The notes under the pieces are model-generated. The model saw only the letters and a list, made by a program, of their open reading frames with translations, was not told the origin of the DNA and did not search any database. A stretch of DNA of 64,000 bases from CAXXOK01 sp964640955. GTDB taxonomy: Bacteria; Bacillota; Clostridia; Christensenellales; Aristaeellaceae. Positions 1 to 9,051 of the stretch are shown here, one piece after another. A program made the position numbers and the translations under genes. The stretch is taken from the NCBI GenBank assembly GCA_964640955.1, contig CAZXJI010000002.1, positions 62,001 through 126,000 on the forward strand, written 5' to 3'. The number at the start of each line of letters is the position of its first letter. Position 1 is the first letter of the stretch.

Positions 1-130
1 TCTCCGCGTCCACGTCCTCGCGTACGGGTTCGACGGCCGCCTCCGGTTCCGGGCGGAACCGGAGGGTGCGCACGAGGATCACCGCCGCCAAAACGGCGAT
101 CAGCCCGAGGACGATCCCCAAAACGATCAT
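1..130 (-). CDS. M20-family metallopeptidase, N-terminal fragment
   Basis: Only the first 43 codons are inside the window; the gene continues beyond base 1. The start ATG overlaps the stop of the upstream membrane gene (ATGA), so it is translationally coupled as the last visible gene of a three-gene operon. The visible part has one hydrophobic segment (about residues 2-20), then an arginine-containing turn and an acidic stretch. That pattern resembles the membrane-anchored M20 (PM20D1/carboxypeptidase-like) hydrolases of Clostridia, which hydrolyse peptides or N-acyl amino acids. The catalytic domain is not visible, so the family call rests on the N-terminal pattern and is tentative. Confidence 0.5.
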   Translation of the reverse strand, partial: MIVLGIVLGLIAVLAAVILVRTLRFRPEPEAAVEPVREDVDAE

Positions 131-828
131 TGCGCGCCTTCTTTCGCGGTCTTCTTCTCATCCAGCCAGCCGCGCCTGTACATCCAGCGCGCCGCCAGAA
201 TGGCGATCACCGCCGCGACGGGCACGAAGATCGCCGCGCTGCCCGCCAGCGACGGCATCAGCACGAACAGCAGCACCATCGCCGCGATGGGCGCGACCGC
301 GATTTTGAGGTTCTTCCCCACCAGCGCCACGCCCAGTCCGCCGAAAAGCGCCGGCAAAAGCTGGTCGAACGCGGGCGCGAGCGCCGTGCTTTCCAGCACG
401 GGCGTCAGCGGGACAACCAGCAACACGCCCGCAAAGATGATCGCGAGCGTCGTGATGCTGGACACCGCGATGGCGATGGTCGCCACGGCCTCGCCCTCGG
501 GCGTGCCGCTTTTGACCCCCGCGCGGTCGAACGCCGCCAGCGTGCAGGGCACCTTGAGCATCGTAAGGCTCCCGGTGACGAAGCCCAGGTAACTGCCGCC
601 CGCGCCCAGCATGGGCACGTAGGTGATCACCTCGATGAACCCCACCGCCCAGTACATGGGCGCGATGGACAGAAGGCCCTTGAGCAGCCCCGCGCCGTCG
701 GGCCAAGCGTCGTAGTACAGGCAGACCGCCAGCGGGAACATGAGCAGCACCAGCCCCATGCCCCAAACCCAGATTCTGCCCAGCAGGTGCGTCGTTTCGT
801 CGTAGGGACGCGCGTTGGTTCCGTTCAT
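127..828 (-). CDS. Polytopic membrane protein, partner of DUF5058 protein
   Basis: A 233-residue integral membrane protein with about six or seven hydrophobic helices and a basic C-terminal tail. I do not recognise a characterised family. The start chosen is the ATG that overlaps the stop codon of the preceding DUF5058 gene (ATGA); a longer in-frame reading would run back into that gene. Between two membrane components and a membrane-anchored M20-type hydrolase, it may be half of a two-subunit transporter whose substrate is processed by the hydrolase; that is inference from operon structure only. Confidence 0.7.
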   Translation of the reverse strand: MNGTNARPYDETTHLLGRIWVWGMGLVLLMFPLAVCLYYDAWPDGAGLLKGLLSIAPMYWAVGFIEVITYVPMLGAGGSYLGFVTGSLTMLKVPCTLAAFDRAGVKSGTPEGEAVATIAIAVSSITTLAIIFAGVLLVVPLTPVLESTALAPAFDQLLPALFGGLGVALVGKNLKIAVAPIAAMVLLFVLMPSLAGSAAIFVPVAAVIAILAARWMYRRGWLDEKKTAKEGAQ

Positions 829-1571
829 ACCGCCACCCCCGCAATCCATCGGGTAATCGGGATCGCCGCAGCCATCGCGCCCACCATGGAAAGCGGCAGG
901 GCGTAATCGGTCAGCCAGTCCCAGTGCCGAAGCTTGATCAGCGCGCCCACGACCAGCATGATCGCCGCGGACACCAGCATCACGAACACGGGTATCCACC
1001 CCGCGAGCCCCTCCGTCACGTGCCCGAAGATCATGCCCAGGAACGCCGAGATCATGCCCATGAACAGCGCGTTCATGAAGATGTCGCTCCAGCGGCGGTC
1101 GCGCCTTTCCAGCTTATCCACGCCGCCCAACAGCCGCTTGCACAGGATGGGCGTGAACAGCACCCCGGCCATGATGCCCAGCGTCATCACCCAGGCGATG
1201 GCGGTATACTGCGGCGCGGTCAGCAGCGTCTGCGTGTCGCTGAGCGTCGCGCCCACGGCGCGCGCGGCGGCCTCGGCGGCGGGCGTTTCGTAGGTGATCG
1301 CCCCGATCACCGACAGCCTCAGCCACGGCAGCGGCAGCCCGAGCTTGCGGCTGAGCGCCACCACCCCCACGAGGATCGATATAGCCGGCACGACCGTGAA
1401 CGTCGCGCTGGTGCGCACCACCTTGAAAAGCGTGCCCTTCGCCATGCCCAGCGAAAGTGCGCGCCTCCACGAGCGCACCAGAAAAAAGACGGATTGCGTA
1501 AGCACCAACAGCAGGATGACCGCCACCAGAATGAACAGGAAGGAATCGTTGACCGAGAACGCCCGCTGCAA
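825..1571 (-). CDS. DUF5058 family membrane protein
   Basis: A 248-residue protein that matches the DUF5058 family as I remember it: N-terminal membrane helix with the segment VNDSFLF, then a conserved block around PLPWLRLSVIGAITYE, and about six helices in all. The function is unknown; the family looks like a transporter or channel subunit. The start chosen is a TTG at 1571 because a GGAGGGGG ribosome binding site lies about 8-10 bases upstream; an in-frame TTG eight codons further upstream has no such site. The gene leads a tightly coupled operon (ATGA overlaps) with a second membrane protein and the M20-type peptidase. Confidence 0.75.
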   Translation of the reverse strand: MQRAFSVNDSFLFILVAVILLLVLTQSVFFLVRSWRRALSLGMAKGTLFKVVRTSATFTVVPAISILVGVVALSRKLGLPLPWLRLSVIGAITYETPAAEAAARAVGATLSDTQTLLTAPQYTAIAWVMTLGIMAGVLFTPILCKRLLGGVDKLERRDRRWSDIFMNALFMGMISAFLGMIFGHVTEGLAGWIPVFVMLVSAAIMLVVGALIKLRHWDWLTDYALPLSMVGAMAAAIPITRWIAGVAV

Positions 1572-1674
1572 ACCGCATCCCCCTCCGTTTTTCAAGATGA
1601 TGAAACCGGTACGGATAGTACCTGTTTCGCCGGGCGAAAGCGGTTATCCTTTCCGAAGCCGCGGCCCGCGCGCG

Positions 1675-1705
1675 AAAAGCCCCGCCTCCCTTTCGGAAGC
1701 GGGGC
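1675..1705 (-). terminator. Rho-independent terminator after the first VanW gene
   Basis: A hairpin with 7-bp arms GCCCCGC/GCGGGGC and additional inner pairing is followed on the minus strand by TTTT. It lies 40 bases downstream of the VanW stop codon, between that gene and the DUF5058 operon. Confidence 0.75.
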
Positions 1706-1743
1706 GCCGCGCGGAAAGAAGGTATTTCACGGCCGCGCGTTGC

Positions 1744-3126
1744 TTACACCCGGAAAACGCCCACCGTCAGGCACCCGTCGCTCATGAAATAGTTGATGCG
1801 GATGGCGTAGGGCAGGGTGTTGGTGAAGATCATGGTGGTGTCCCCGCCGCCGACCGCCGCGTCGAAGCCCACGGGGCAGTAGTAGATGCCGACCTGCGCG
1901 TGCACCTTGCGCCAGTTGATGTAGATGGGCACCTGAATGAGCACGTTGTAAAGCGTGGTGTTCACCTGGCAGGTGCCGCCGCCGTACCCCCACAGGGCGT
2001 GCGGGTTCATGATCGGCGCGCGGTGGTAGCCGGTGGAGCGGCGATAGGGGCCCATAAGGTTGTAGGTGTTCACGGTTTCGCCCGGCTGCACCACCGTGCC
2101 GGAGATGAAGCTGGAACCCAGGTAGATGTTGTAGTTGCGGCCCTGGTACTGCAGCGTGTGGATGCCCACGGCGTAATAGGTGCTCATGCAGCTGATCAGG
2201 TCGCCGCTTTCCGCCTCGTCCCAGGGGACGACCTTCATCAGGTATCCCACGTCGTCCTCGTTCACGTAGCCGGTCGTGCGCCAGTAGGCCAGCGGGTAGC
2301 GCCCCTGCGCGTCCGGCGTATCCACGGCGAGGGCCGAGCCGGGGTTAACGGTCTTGAGCACTTCGTTGCCGCTGTCCTCGTAGCTGCGGATGTCGGTGGT
2401 ATGGTTGACGAACGCCAGCCCGATGTGCACCGTGCAGCCGGGAATGTCCCCCGCGTAGGGATCGATGCGGTCCCAGCGGAAGAGCTTCTCGGTCGGGACG
2501 TAGCCGTAAGAATTTTTGTAGCGGATATAGCTCCAGCCGCCCTGGTTTGCGCTGACGGTCACCTCGTCGTACTGGGGCACGGAGAAAGCGGCGGGACTGT
2601 CGTCGCTCATTTCCGTGCGGGCGACCACCCTTTTGTAGGCGTACGCCACGAAGTTGTCCGTAAAGTTCTCCGGCGTATTGCCGGAGGTGTCGGGCGTGGG
2701 TGTCGGTTCGGCCGCCTCCGCCTCCGCCTCGGCGGCCAGCGCGGCGTCGTAGGCCTTGACGTCGGTCAGGTATTCGGTCAGCACGTACCCTACGTTGCGG
2801 CCCGTGTACACCTTGCTCCACTCGTCGCCCAGCTCGATGATATACACGATATCGTCGCGTTCGATGCTCCCGTTGCCCGACGCGTCGCCGTTGGGTTCGC
2901 GCCGCACCTTGAGCGCCACGGTCGCCACGGCCGTATACCGGATGGCGTCCTCGTCCTCCCCGGCCACCGCCTCGGTTACCGCGGCGGGGTCTTCCAGTAT
3001 TTCCTCCGGCTGCGGGGTCGCCGAGGGGGAGGCAGCCTGCGCATCTTCGCCCAGCGCGGACCCGCCGCCCAGCGCAAGGCCCAGGCACAGCGCGCCGGTC
3101 AGCAGTCGGACGGCCCAGTTTTTCAT
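1744..3126 (-). CDS. Secreted VanW-domain protein with SH3-like repeats
   Basis: A 460-residue exported protein. Residues 1-25 form a signal peptide, followed by an acidic Pro/Ser/Thr-rich linker. Two SH3-like segments follow (around residues 60-115 and 160-215, with patterns such as KVRREP and WSKVYTG), and the C-terminal third is a VanW domain containing GYGGGTCQVNTTLYN. VanW domains occur in vancomycin-resistance clusters and many Gram-positive cell-surface proteins; their biochemical role is unsettled, though the conserved GGGxCQ motif is diagnostic. The start at 3126 has AAGGAG ten bases upstream. It is monocistronic, divergent from uvrC, with its own promoter and terminator. A second VanW protein lies at 17995-19146. 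Confidence 0.85.
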   Translation of the reverse strand: MKNWAVRLLTGALCLGLALGGGSALGEDAQAASPSATPQPEEILEDPAAVTEAVAGEDEDAIRYTAVATVALKVRREPNGDASGNGSIERDDIVYIIELGDEWSKVYTGRNVGYVLTEYLTDVKAYDAALAAEAEAEAAEPTPTPDTSGNTPENFTDNFVAYAYKRVVARTEMSDDSPAAFSVPQYDEVTVSANQGGWSYIRYKNSYGYVPTEKLFRWDRIDPYAGDIPGCTVHIGLAFVNHTTDIRSYEDSGNEVLKTVNPGSALAVDTPDAQGRYPLAYWRTTGYVNEDDVGYLMKVVPWDEAESGDLISCMSTYYAVGIHTLQYQGRNYNIYLGSSFISGTVVQPGETVNTYNLMGPYRRSTGYHRAPIMNPHALWGYGGGTCQVNTTLYNVLIQVPIYINWRKVHAQVGIYYCPVGFDAAVGGGDTTMIFTNTLPYAIRINYFMSDGCLTVGVFRV

Positions 3127-3178
3127 CGCGTGCGTTCTCCTTAACAGTCCATTGGCCGTATGTACATACAGCGTTTTC

Positions 3179-3207
3179 ATTATATCGGGCGACCCCGCGC
3201 GCGTCAA
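3179..3207 (-). promoter_or_regulatory. Promoter of the first VanW gene
   Basis: Minus strand TTGACG (3202-3207) and TATAAT (3179-3184) separated by 17 bp, 53 bases upstream of the VanW start. This is close to the vegetative sigma-A consensus. Confidence 0.75.
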
Positions 3208-3326
3208 GGCGGAAACGCGCGTTTCCGCCGGGGAAGGTTCCGCCCCGGCGGCAGGTTTAAGGGCTTTGCCGGCTTTGCGGGCGCCGGGCCGGCCAAATGT
3301 AAAAATACCGCCCCCGATCACACCCC

Positions 3327-3355
3327 TTGCGCTTCGCAACCGGCGCGGTTACAAT
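3327..3355 (+). promoter_or_regulatory. Promoter of uvrC
   Basis: TTGCGC (3327-3332), a 17-bp spacer and TACAAT (3350-3355) lie about 50 bases before the uvrC start on the plus strand, back to back with the VanW promoter. Confidence 0.6.
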
Positions 3356-3403
3356 AAGGACGTACGTTCCCCTAAACCGCGACCATCGAAGGGAAGGGCC
3401 TCC

Positions 3404-5284
3404 ATGACGGACGAACTGCAGGCGAAAATCCTCACCCTGCCGGACAGCCCCGGCTGCTACCTAATGAAAAGCCGGGGGAAGATCATCTACGTCGGCAAGG
3501 CGAAAAACCTCAAGAACCGCGTGCGGCAGTATTTCCACGCCTTTGAAAACCACACGCCCAAGGTGCGCGCGATGGTTTCCCGCGTGGACGATTTCGATAT
3601 CATCCTCTGCCGCACCAACTTCGAGGCGCTGACGCTGGAATGCAACCTGATCAAGCTTCACCGCCCGTTTTACAACATCCTCCTCAAGGACGACAAGCAG
3701 TACCCCTACCTGCGCTACGACCCGAACGAGCCTTTCCCCCGCCTGACCATCGCCCGGACGCTCGACCCGCACGACGGGTACCGCTACCTGGGCCCCTACA
3801 TCGGCGCGACGGCGGTGCGCCAGGTGCTTGGCGAGCTGAGCCGCTACTTTCCCCTGCGCCGCTGCGCGCTCAAGCTGCCGCTCAACCGCCCCTACCGCCC
3901 CTGCGTGTACCACTCCACCGGGCAGTGCAAGGCGCCCTGCGCCGGCTACATCGGCGAGAAGGAATACAAGGAGATTTTGCGCCGCGCCGTGGATTTTTTG
4001 AACGGCGACGTGGGCGGCATCGTGCGCGAGCTGACGGGACAGATGAACGAGGCTGCCGCGAACATGGAATACGAGCAGGCGGCGGCACTGCGCGACAAGA
4101 TCGCCGACGTGAAGGCCGTCACCGAGCGTCAGCTGGCCATCCAGACCCGGGACGTGCAGCAGGACGTAATCGCCGTGGCGGCGGACGCGACCGACGCGGT
4201 GGTGCAGGTGCTGCACGTGCGGAGCGGGCGCATCGAGGGCGGCGGCTCCTACGTGCTGGAAAACAGCGGCGGCGACCCCACGGAGGACATCGTGGAAGGG
4301 TTTATGACCCAGCACTACGAGGACGGCCGCGCCATACCGCGGGAGATTCTGGCCGAGGCGCTGGGCGAAAGCCGCGAGGAGCTTACGCAGTGGCTGCGCG
4401 AGCGGCGCGGCGCGGCGGTCACGCTGCTTTCCCCGCAGCGCGGCGCGAAGGCGGCGCTGGTCGCCATCTGCAAAAAGAACGCCGCCGACGCGCTTTTCAA
4501 GCGCCAGCAGAACCAGCAGATCCGCCACGCGCAAACGGCGCTGGCCATGGAGGAGCTGCAGTCCGCGCTCGGGCTGCCGACGCTGCCGGAGCGCATCGAG
4601 GGCTACGACATCTCCAACACCCAGGGCGTGCTTTCCGTCGCCTCCATGGTGGTGTTCCACGGCGGCATGCCCGCCAAGAAGCAGTACCGGCACTTTCGCA
4701 TCAAGACGGTCGAGGGCGCCAACGACTTCGCCTCCATGGCGGAGGTCATCGGCCGGCGCTTTACCCACGGCGTTACGGAAAAGGCCGAGCGCGAGGCGGC
4801 GGGCCTGCCGCCCGAGGAGGGGCGTTTCAGCCTGTTCCCGGACGTGATATTGATCGACGGCGGCCCCCAGCAGCTGGCTTTCGCGCACCGCGCCATGCGG
4901 GACGCGGGGGTCGACCTGCCCATGTTCGGCCTGGCGAAAAGGAACGAGGAAATCTATCTGCCGGGGGAGGAAAAGCCAATCGTGCTGGACAAGCGCAGCA
5001 ACGCGCTGCACCTGGTGCAGCGCGTGCGCGACGAGGCGCACCGTTTCGGCATCACGCACCACCGGGCGCTGCGCGGCAAGGCGGGCGTCGCCAGCGAGCT
5101 GGAAACCATCCCCGGCATCGGTGAAAAGCGCAAAATCGCGCTGCTTCGGCACTTCAAGAGCCTTCCCGCCATCCTCGCCGCGAGCGAGGAGGAGCTTGCC
5201 GCCGTGGACGGCATGAACCTGAGCGCCGCCAAAGCAGTGGCGGAATATGCCAAAAACCGCGAACAGACGACCCTTCGCCCCTGA
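3404..5284 (+). CDS. uvrC: Excinuclease ABC subunit C
   Basis: The incision nuclease of UvrABC nucleotide excision repair, acting with UvrA and UvrB on bulky DNA lesions. It is 626 residues, the usual length. Domain order is typical: GIY-YIG endonuclease (about residues 10-90, with PGCYLM and IYVGKAKNLKNR), a cysteine-containing central region, a UVR motif (about 212-240, EYEQAAALRDKI) that contacts UvrB, an RNase H-like endonuclease (about 395-520, with GYDISN and ILIDGGPQQL), and tandem helix-hairpin-helix DNA binding (about 565-615, IPGIGEKRK). The ATG at 3404 gives the standard N-terminus; the long open frame upstream is not coding. A methyltransferase gene follows 27 bases later. Confidence 0.97.
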   Translation: MTDELQAKILTLPDSPGCYLMKSRGKIIYVGKAKNLKNRVRQYFHAFENHTPKVRAMVSRVDDFDIILCRTNFEALTLECNLIKLHRPFYNILLKDDKQYPYLRYDPNEPFPRLTIARTLDPHDGYRYLGPYIGATAVRQVLGELSRYFPLRRCALKLPLNRPYRPCVYHSTGQCKAPCAGYIGEKEYKEILRRAVDFLNGDVGGIVRELTGQMNEAAANMEYEQAAALRDKIADVKAVTERQLAIQTRDVQQDVIAVAADATDAVVQVLHVRSGRIEGGGSYVLENSGGDPTEDIVEGFMTQHYEDGRAIPREILAEALGESREELTQWLRERRGAAVTLLSPQRGAKAALVAICKKNAADALFKRQQNQQIRHAQTALAMEELQSALGLPTLPERIEGYDISNTQGVLSVASMVVFHGGMPAKKQYRHFRIKTVEGANDFASMAEVIGRRFTHGVTEKAEREAAGLPPEEGRFSLFPDVILIDGGPQQLAFAHRAMRDAGVDLPMFGLAKRNEEIYLPGEEKPIVLDKRSNALHLVQRVRDEAHRFGITHHRALRGKAGVASELETIPGIGEKRKIALLRHFKSLPAILAASEEELAAVDGMNLSAAKAVAEYAKNREQTTLRP

Positions 5285-5311
5285 TACGGAAATCTCGCCC
5301 GGAGGTGCAGA

Positions 5312-6076
5312 ATGCTGAAGCCACGAGACCCGGACTGGTACAGACACGCCTGGTCGCTCGATGCCCAAACCCAGTCCTGGACGGAGGAAACGGAAAAGCA
5401 GGTGGATTTCGTGGTCGGCGCCCTGGGCCTGACCGGCCGCGAGCGCATCCTCGATCTGGCCTGCGGTTACGGGCGGCACGCGCTTTCGCTGGCCCGGCGC
5501 GGGTACGAGGTGATCGGCGTCGACCTGACGCCCGCGTACGTGGCCTTCGCCGCGAACGCCGCCCGCGCCGAAGGGCTGTCCGCCCGCTTCGAATGCATGG
5601 ATATCCGCGAAGTGCCCTACGCCGGCATGTTCGACGCCGTCCTCAGCATGGCGGACGGGGCGGTGGGCTATCTGGAAACGGATGCGGAAAACCAGAAGAT
5701 ATTCGACGTTATCGCCCGCGCGCTCAAACCCGGCGGCAGGCACTTTTTGGATGTGTGCAACGCGGAGCATGCCGAAAAGCACTTTCCCAAAAAGTGGTGG
5801 GAGTGCGGCGCTCACGCGCTGGCGCTGGCGCAGTTCGACTGGGACGCTAAAACCCGCCGGATGCTGTACGCCGGCTGGGACGTTCCTTTCGGCCAACCCG
5901 CCGAAAGGCCTGTCGTCGAGCAGGCCGACCCCATCCGGCTGTACACCCCCGCGGAGTTGGACGGCCTGTACGCCGCGCGGGGGATGCGCATGCTCGCGTC
6001 CTATTCGGACTACGAGGGCCGTCCCGCTTCGGACGCGCAGTTGCAGCTGCTGACGACGGCCGAGAAAACACGCTGA
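5312..6076 (+). CDS. Class I SAM-dependent methyltransferase
   Basis: A 254-residue protein with a Rossmann methyltransferase core: motif I (residues about 47-56, ILDLACGYGRHAL), an acidic residue ending strand two (GVDLTP) and the motif around FDAVLSMADGAVGYL. The substrate cannot be told from sequence. A GGAGG lies 6 bases before the ATG. It follows uvrC closely and may be cotranscribed. No small-molecule pathway genes are adjacent, so an RNA, protein or metabolite target all remain possible. Confidence 0.85.
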   Translation: MLKPRDPDWYRHAWSLDAQTQSWTEETEKQVDFVVGALGLTGRERILDLACGYGRHALSLARRGYEVIGVDLTPAYVAFAANAARAEGLSARFECMDIREVPYAGMFDAVLSMADGAVGYLETDAENQKIFDVIARALKPGGRHFLDVCNAEHAEKHFPKKWWECGAHALALAQFDWDAKTRRMLYAGWDVPFGQPAERPVVEQADPIRLYTPAELDGLYAARGMRMLASYSDYEGRPASDAQLQLLTTAEKTR

Positions 6077-6296
6077 CTACGCGTGATACGCCGCCTTCCC
6101 CCGCCGTGTGACTTCGGAAATGCAAATTCTGCGCCGTCGCCTGTCGCTTTTGCGCAATTCGTGTTATACTGCCTTTGTATACATTCATCCGTCCTGATCT
6201 CCCCAGGCGCGACCGTCCATTCCGTTCACCGCCCGCCGAGGCGCCAACGCGCATCTTTGGGCGGTACGGTCGCATGAACGCCGGAAAGGAACGCCC

Positions 6297-7670
6297 TTGG
6301 CCAAGGATAAACCCGTCTTCGTCTGCGCGTCCTGCGGGTACGAAACGCCCCGCTGGCTGGGCTGCTGCCCGGACTGCGGAGAGTGGAACACCTTCGAGGA
6401 ACAGCGCAGGGCGGCGCCCTCCGCGCCCGCCAGAACCGCCGAAAAAGCCTCCCGCTACCATATGGCCCCCTCCGAAGCGCAGGCCCTGAAAGACGTGACC
6501 GAGTCGCAGGAAACGCGTGTCTCCACCGGCAACGAGGAGCTCGACCGGGTGCTGGGCGGCGGGCTGGTGCAGGGCAGCGTGATCCTGCTGGGCGGCGATC
6601 CGGGCGTGGGCAAAAGCACGCTGCTTTTGCAGGTCGCCTCGGAGCTGAGCGGCGCGCGCCGGGTGCTCTACGTAAGCGGCGAGGAGAGCGTTCGGCAACT
6701 GAAGCTGCGCGCCAACCGCCTTTCCGTGAAGCAGGAAAGCCTTTACGTGCTCGCGGAAAACAACGTGGAAAGCATCCTGCAGAAGTGCGAAAGCATGGGG
6801 CCGGACGTGCTGATCATCGACAGCATCCAGACCATGGTCAGCCAGGACAGCGCCAGCTCGCCGGGGAGCGTTTCCCAGGTGCGCCAGAGCGCGGCGGCCA
6901 TCATCCGCTACGCCAAGACCAGCGACACGTCCGTGTTCCTGGTGGGGCACGTGACCAAGGAAGGGAGCCTGGCGGGCCCGCGCGTATTGGAGCACATGGT
7001 GGACACGGTGCTCAGCTTCGAGGGCGACCGCCGTCACGAATACCGCCTGCTGCGCGCGGCCAAGAACCGCTTCGGCAGCGTCAACGAGCTGGGCGTGTTC
7101 GAAATGCGGCAAAAGGGCGTGTTCCCGGTCGCCAACCCGAGCGAGTCGCTGCTCAGCCAGCGCGCGCGGGGGGCCAGCGGGAGCGTGGTGTTCTGCGCCA
7201 TGGAGGGCACCCGTCCCATCCTGTGCGATTTGCAGGCGCTGGCGGCGCACAGCTTTTACAACATGCCCCGCCGCACCGTGGGCGGCGTGGATTCCGGGCG
7301 CGTGGCGCTGCTGCTGGCGGTCATGGAGAAGCGCGCCCGCAAAAAGCTGTTCGACCAGGACGTGTACGTAAGCGTCGCCGGCGGCCTGGAGCTGGACGAC
7401 CCGGCCGCGGACCTGGCGGTGTGCCTGGCGGTCGCCTCCAGCCTGGAGAGCTTCCCGCTTGCGCAGACCCTGTGCGTGATGGGCGAAATCGGCCTGTGCG
7501 GCGAGGTACGGCCCATCGCCCACGTCGAGCGGCGCGTGGCCGAGTGCGTGCGCCTCGGTTTTACCGATATCCTTTTACCCAGGCAAAACCTGAAGAACCT
7601 CTCCCCCGTCGACGGCGCGCGCATCACCGGCGTGGATACGCTGATGCAGGCGCTGGCGGTGGTTCATTAG
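6297..7670 (+). CDS. radA: DNA repair protein RadA (Sms)
   Basis: A hexameric RecA-like helicase that promotes branch migration in homologous recombination. It is 457 residues, standard length. An N-terminal four-cysteine zinc finger (residues about 10-27, CASC and CPDC) is followed by Walker A (about 99-108, GGDPGVGKST), the RadA-specific KNRFGS motif (about 256) and a C-terminal Lon-protease-like domain lacking protease function. The start is TTG at 6297 with GGAAAGGA eight bases upstream. yacL follows after 22 bases, the same radA-yacL order as in many Firmicutes. Confidence 0.96.
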   Translation: MAKDKPVFVCASCGYETPRWLGCCPDCGEWNTFEEQRRAAPSAPARTAEKASRYHMAPSEAQALKDVTESQETRVSTGNEELDRVLGGGLVQGSVILLGGDPGVGKSTLLLQVASELSGARRVLYVSGEESVRQLKLRANRLSVKQESLYVLAENNVESILQKCESMGPDVLIIDSIQTMVSQDSASSPGSVSQVRQSAAAIIRYAKTSDTSVFLVGHVTKEGSLAGPRVLEHMVDTVLSFEGDRRHEYRLLRAAKNRFGSVNELGVFEMRQKGVFPVANPSESLLSQRARGASGSVVFCAMEGTRPILCDLQALAAHSFYNMPRRTVGGVDSGRVALLLAVMEKRARKKLFDQDVYVSVAGGLELDDPAADLAVCLAVASSLESFPLAQTLCVMGEIGLCGEVRPIAHVERRVAECVRLGFTDILLPRQNLKNLSPVDGARITGVDTLMQALAVVH

Positions 7671-7692
7671 TCGATAAGGAAGGGATTCCGTG

Positions 7693-8898
7693 ATGGCGAA
7701 GAACAAAACGCTGGAGCGGCTGCTCCGATTGCTGATTACGCTGGTGGGCGTGGGCGTGGGCGCGCTGATCGCCGCGCTCGTTTTGCCCGTTTTACGGCGC
7801 GCCGACGCCGACCTGTTCCAGACTCCCTACGGGCTCGCGGCCACCTACGTCGTGCTGTGCACGCTGGGCGGGCTGCTGCTTTTCGTGCTGTCAAGGCGCA
7901 TCCTCAACCGCGTCATGCAGCTGAGCGCGGCGGTGGAGCGCCGCTGGTCGGGCATGAGCAACCAGCAGATCATCCTGTCGGCGGTGGGGCTTATTTCCGG
8001 GCTGATCGTCGCCGCGCTCATCAACCAGCTGGTGCTCTCGGCCGGGGCGAGCCTGCTGACCATCAGCATCAGCGCCATCATCTACGTGGTGCTGGGGACG
8101 CTGGGGATGCAGATCGGCTACCGGCGCTCCCATGAAAGCCGGCGGGAGCGCCGCCACTTCCGGCTCAAATCCCGCAAGGGAGACGCGCTGGGCAGCGTGT
8201 TCGGCGACGCGGCGGAGATGCTCTCCGGCGACGAGGACGACGACGATCCGGACGACCTGCCCGAGGCTCCCTGCCAGGGGATTCCCCCGAAGCTGCTGGA
8301 TACGTCGGTGATCATCGACGGGCGCATCTTCGATATCGCCAAAACCGGCTTTCTGGAAGGGGATATCGTCATTCCGCAGTTTGTGCTGGCGGAGCTTCGC
8401 CATATCGCCGACAGCGGGGACGGTCTGCGCCGCGCACGCGGACGCCGCGGGCTGGACGTGTTGGGCAAGCTGCAGACGGAGCTCAAATGCAACGTGATCG
8501 TGGACGAGACCGACTACCCCGACGTGGCCGAGGTGGATGTGAAGCTGCTCAAGCTGGGCCGGGACAAGAACGGCACGGTGGTCACCAACGACTATAACCT
8601 CAACAAGGTCGCGGGCGTCAGCGGCATAAGGGTACTGAACATCAACGATCTGGCCAACGCCGTCAAGCCCATGCTGATGGCCGGAGAGGAGCTGACCGTA
8701 CAGATCGTGCGCGAGGGCAAGGAGCCGGGGCAGGGCGTGGCCTACCTGGACGACGGCACCATGATCGTGGTGGACAACGGCCGCCGCCACGTAGGCGAAA
8801 GCGTGGCCGCGACGGTGACGACCGTCCTGCAGACCAGCGCGGGTCGGATGATATTCACCAAGCTCAAAAACCCGGAGGAAAGCGCGGGCGAGCGGTAG
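7693..8898 (+). CDS. yacL: PIN/TRAM-domain membrane protein, YacL type
   Basis: A 401-residue protein with four N-terminal membrane helices (within residues 8-130), an acidic linker, a PIN-type nuclease domain (about 199-330, starting LLDTSVIIDGRIFD, with conserved aspartates) and a C-terminal TRAM RNA-binding domain (about 335-395). This matches B. subtilis YacL, a probable membrane-anchored RNase of unknown target. ATG at 7693 is preferred over the GTG one codon upstream because it stands 7 bases from AAGGAAGGG. A strong terminator follows the stop. Confidence 0.93.
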   Translation: MAKNKTLERLLRLLITLVGVGVGALIAALVLPVLRRADADLFQTPYGLAATYVVLCTLGGLLLFVLSRRILNRVMQLSAAVERRWSGMSNQQIILSAVGLISGLIVAALINQLVLSAGASLLTISISAIIYVVLGTLGMQIGYRRSHESRRERRHFRLKSRKGDALGSVFGDAAEMLSGDEDDDDPDDLPEAPCQGIPPKLLDTSVIIDGRIFDIAKTGFLEGDIVIPQFVLAELRHIADSGDGLRRARGRRGLDVLGKLQTELKCNVIVDETDYPDVAEVDVKLLKLGRDKNGTVVTNDYNLNKVAGVSGIRVLNINDLANAVKPMLMAGEELTVQIVREGKEPGQGVAYLDDGTMIVVDNGRRHVGESVAATVTTVLQTSAGRMIFTKLKNPEESAGER

Positions 8899-8920
8899 GG
8901 CGTTTACGAAAAGCGTATGT

Positions 8921-8955
8921 AAAAGCGGGCGAACCGAAAGGTTCGCCCGCTTTTA
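8921..8955 (+). terminator. Terminator of the radA-yacL unit
   Basis: A 15-bp perfect stem (AAAAGCGGGCGAACC with its complement) with a GAAA tetraloop and terminal TTTTA, 22 bases after yacL. The symmetric A/T ends could also act on the other strand. Confidence 0.85.
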
Positions 8956-8989
8956 TGCGCTTTCGCCTCATGTCTTTTTCTCGGTGCTC

Positions 8990-9027
8990 TTGACATTACA
9001 CATTATGTAATGTTATAGTTTGTGTAA
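8990..9027 (+). promoter_or_regulatory. Promoter with nested palindromic operators
   Basis: TTGACA (8990-8995), an 18-bp spacer and TATAGT (9014-9019). The spacer and -35 edge hold a perfect inverted repeat ACATTAC-N7-GTAATGT (8993-9013). A second perfect pair, TTACACA (8996-9002) and TGTGTAA (9021-9027), brackets the -10. A dimeric regulator bound here would occlude polymerase; the winged-helix protein encoded next is the obvious candidate. Confidence 0.8.
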
Positions 9028-9051
9028 CGTTCGAAAGGAGGCCCCCGCACC

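Noticed and set aside
2756..3403. Long in-frame extension upstream of uvrC
   Set aside because: It runs antisense through the VanW gene, is low-complexity Ser/Pro-rich, and the ATG at 3404 gives the conserved UvrC N-terminus directly after a promoter.
3461..5896. Long antisense open frames opposite uvrC, polC, htpG and others
   Set aside because: High-G+C genes generate long antisense frames; these are His/Arg/Gly/Val-rich, lack ribosome binding sites and mirror real genes with clear family motifs.
6142..6170. Promoter upstream of radA (TATACT at 6165-6170)
   Set aside because: The -10 is good but no acceptable -35 or TG extension is present at the right spacing, so it was not listed.
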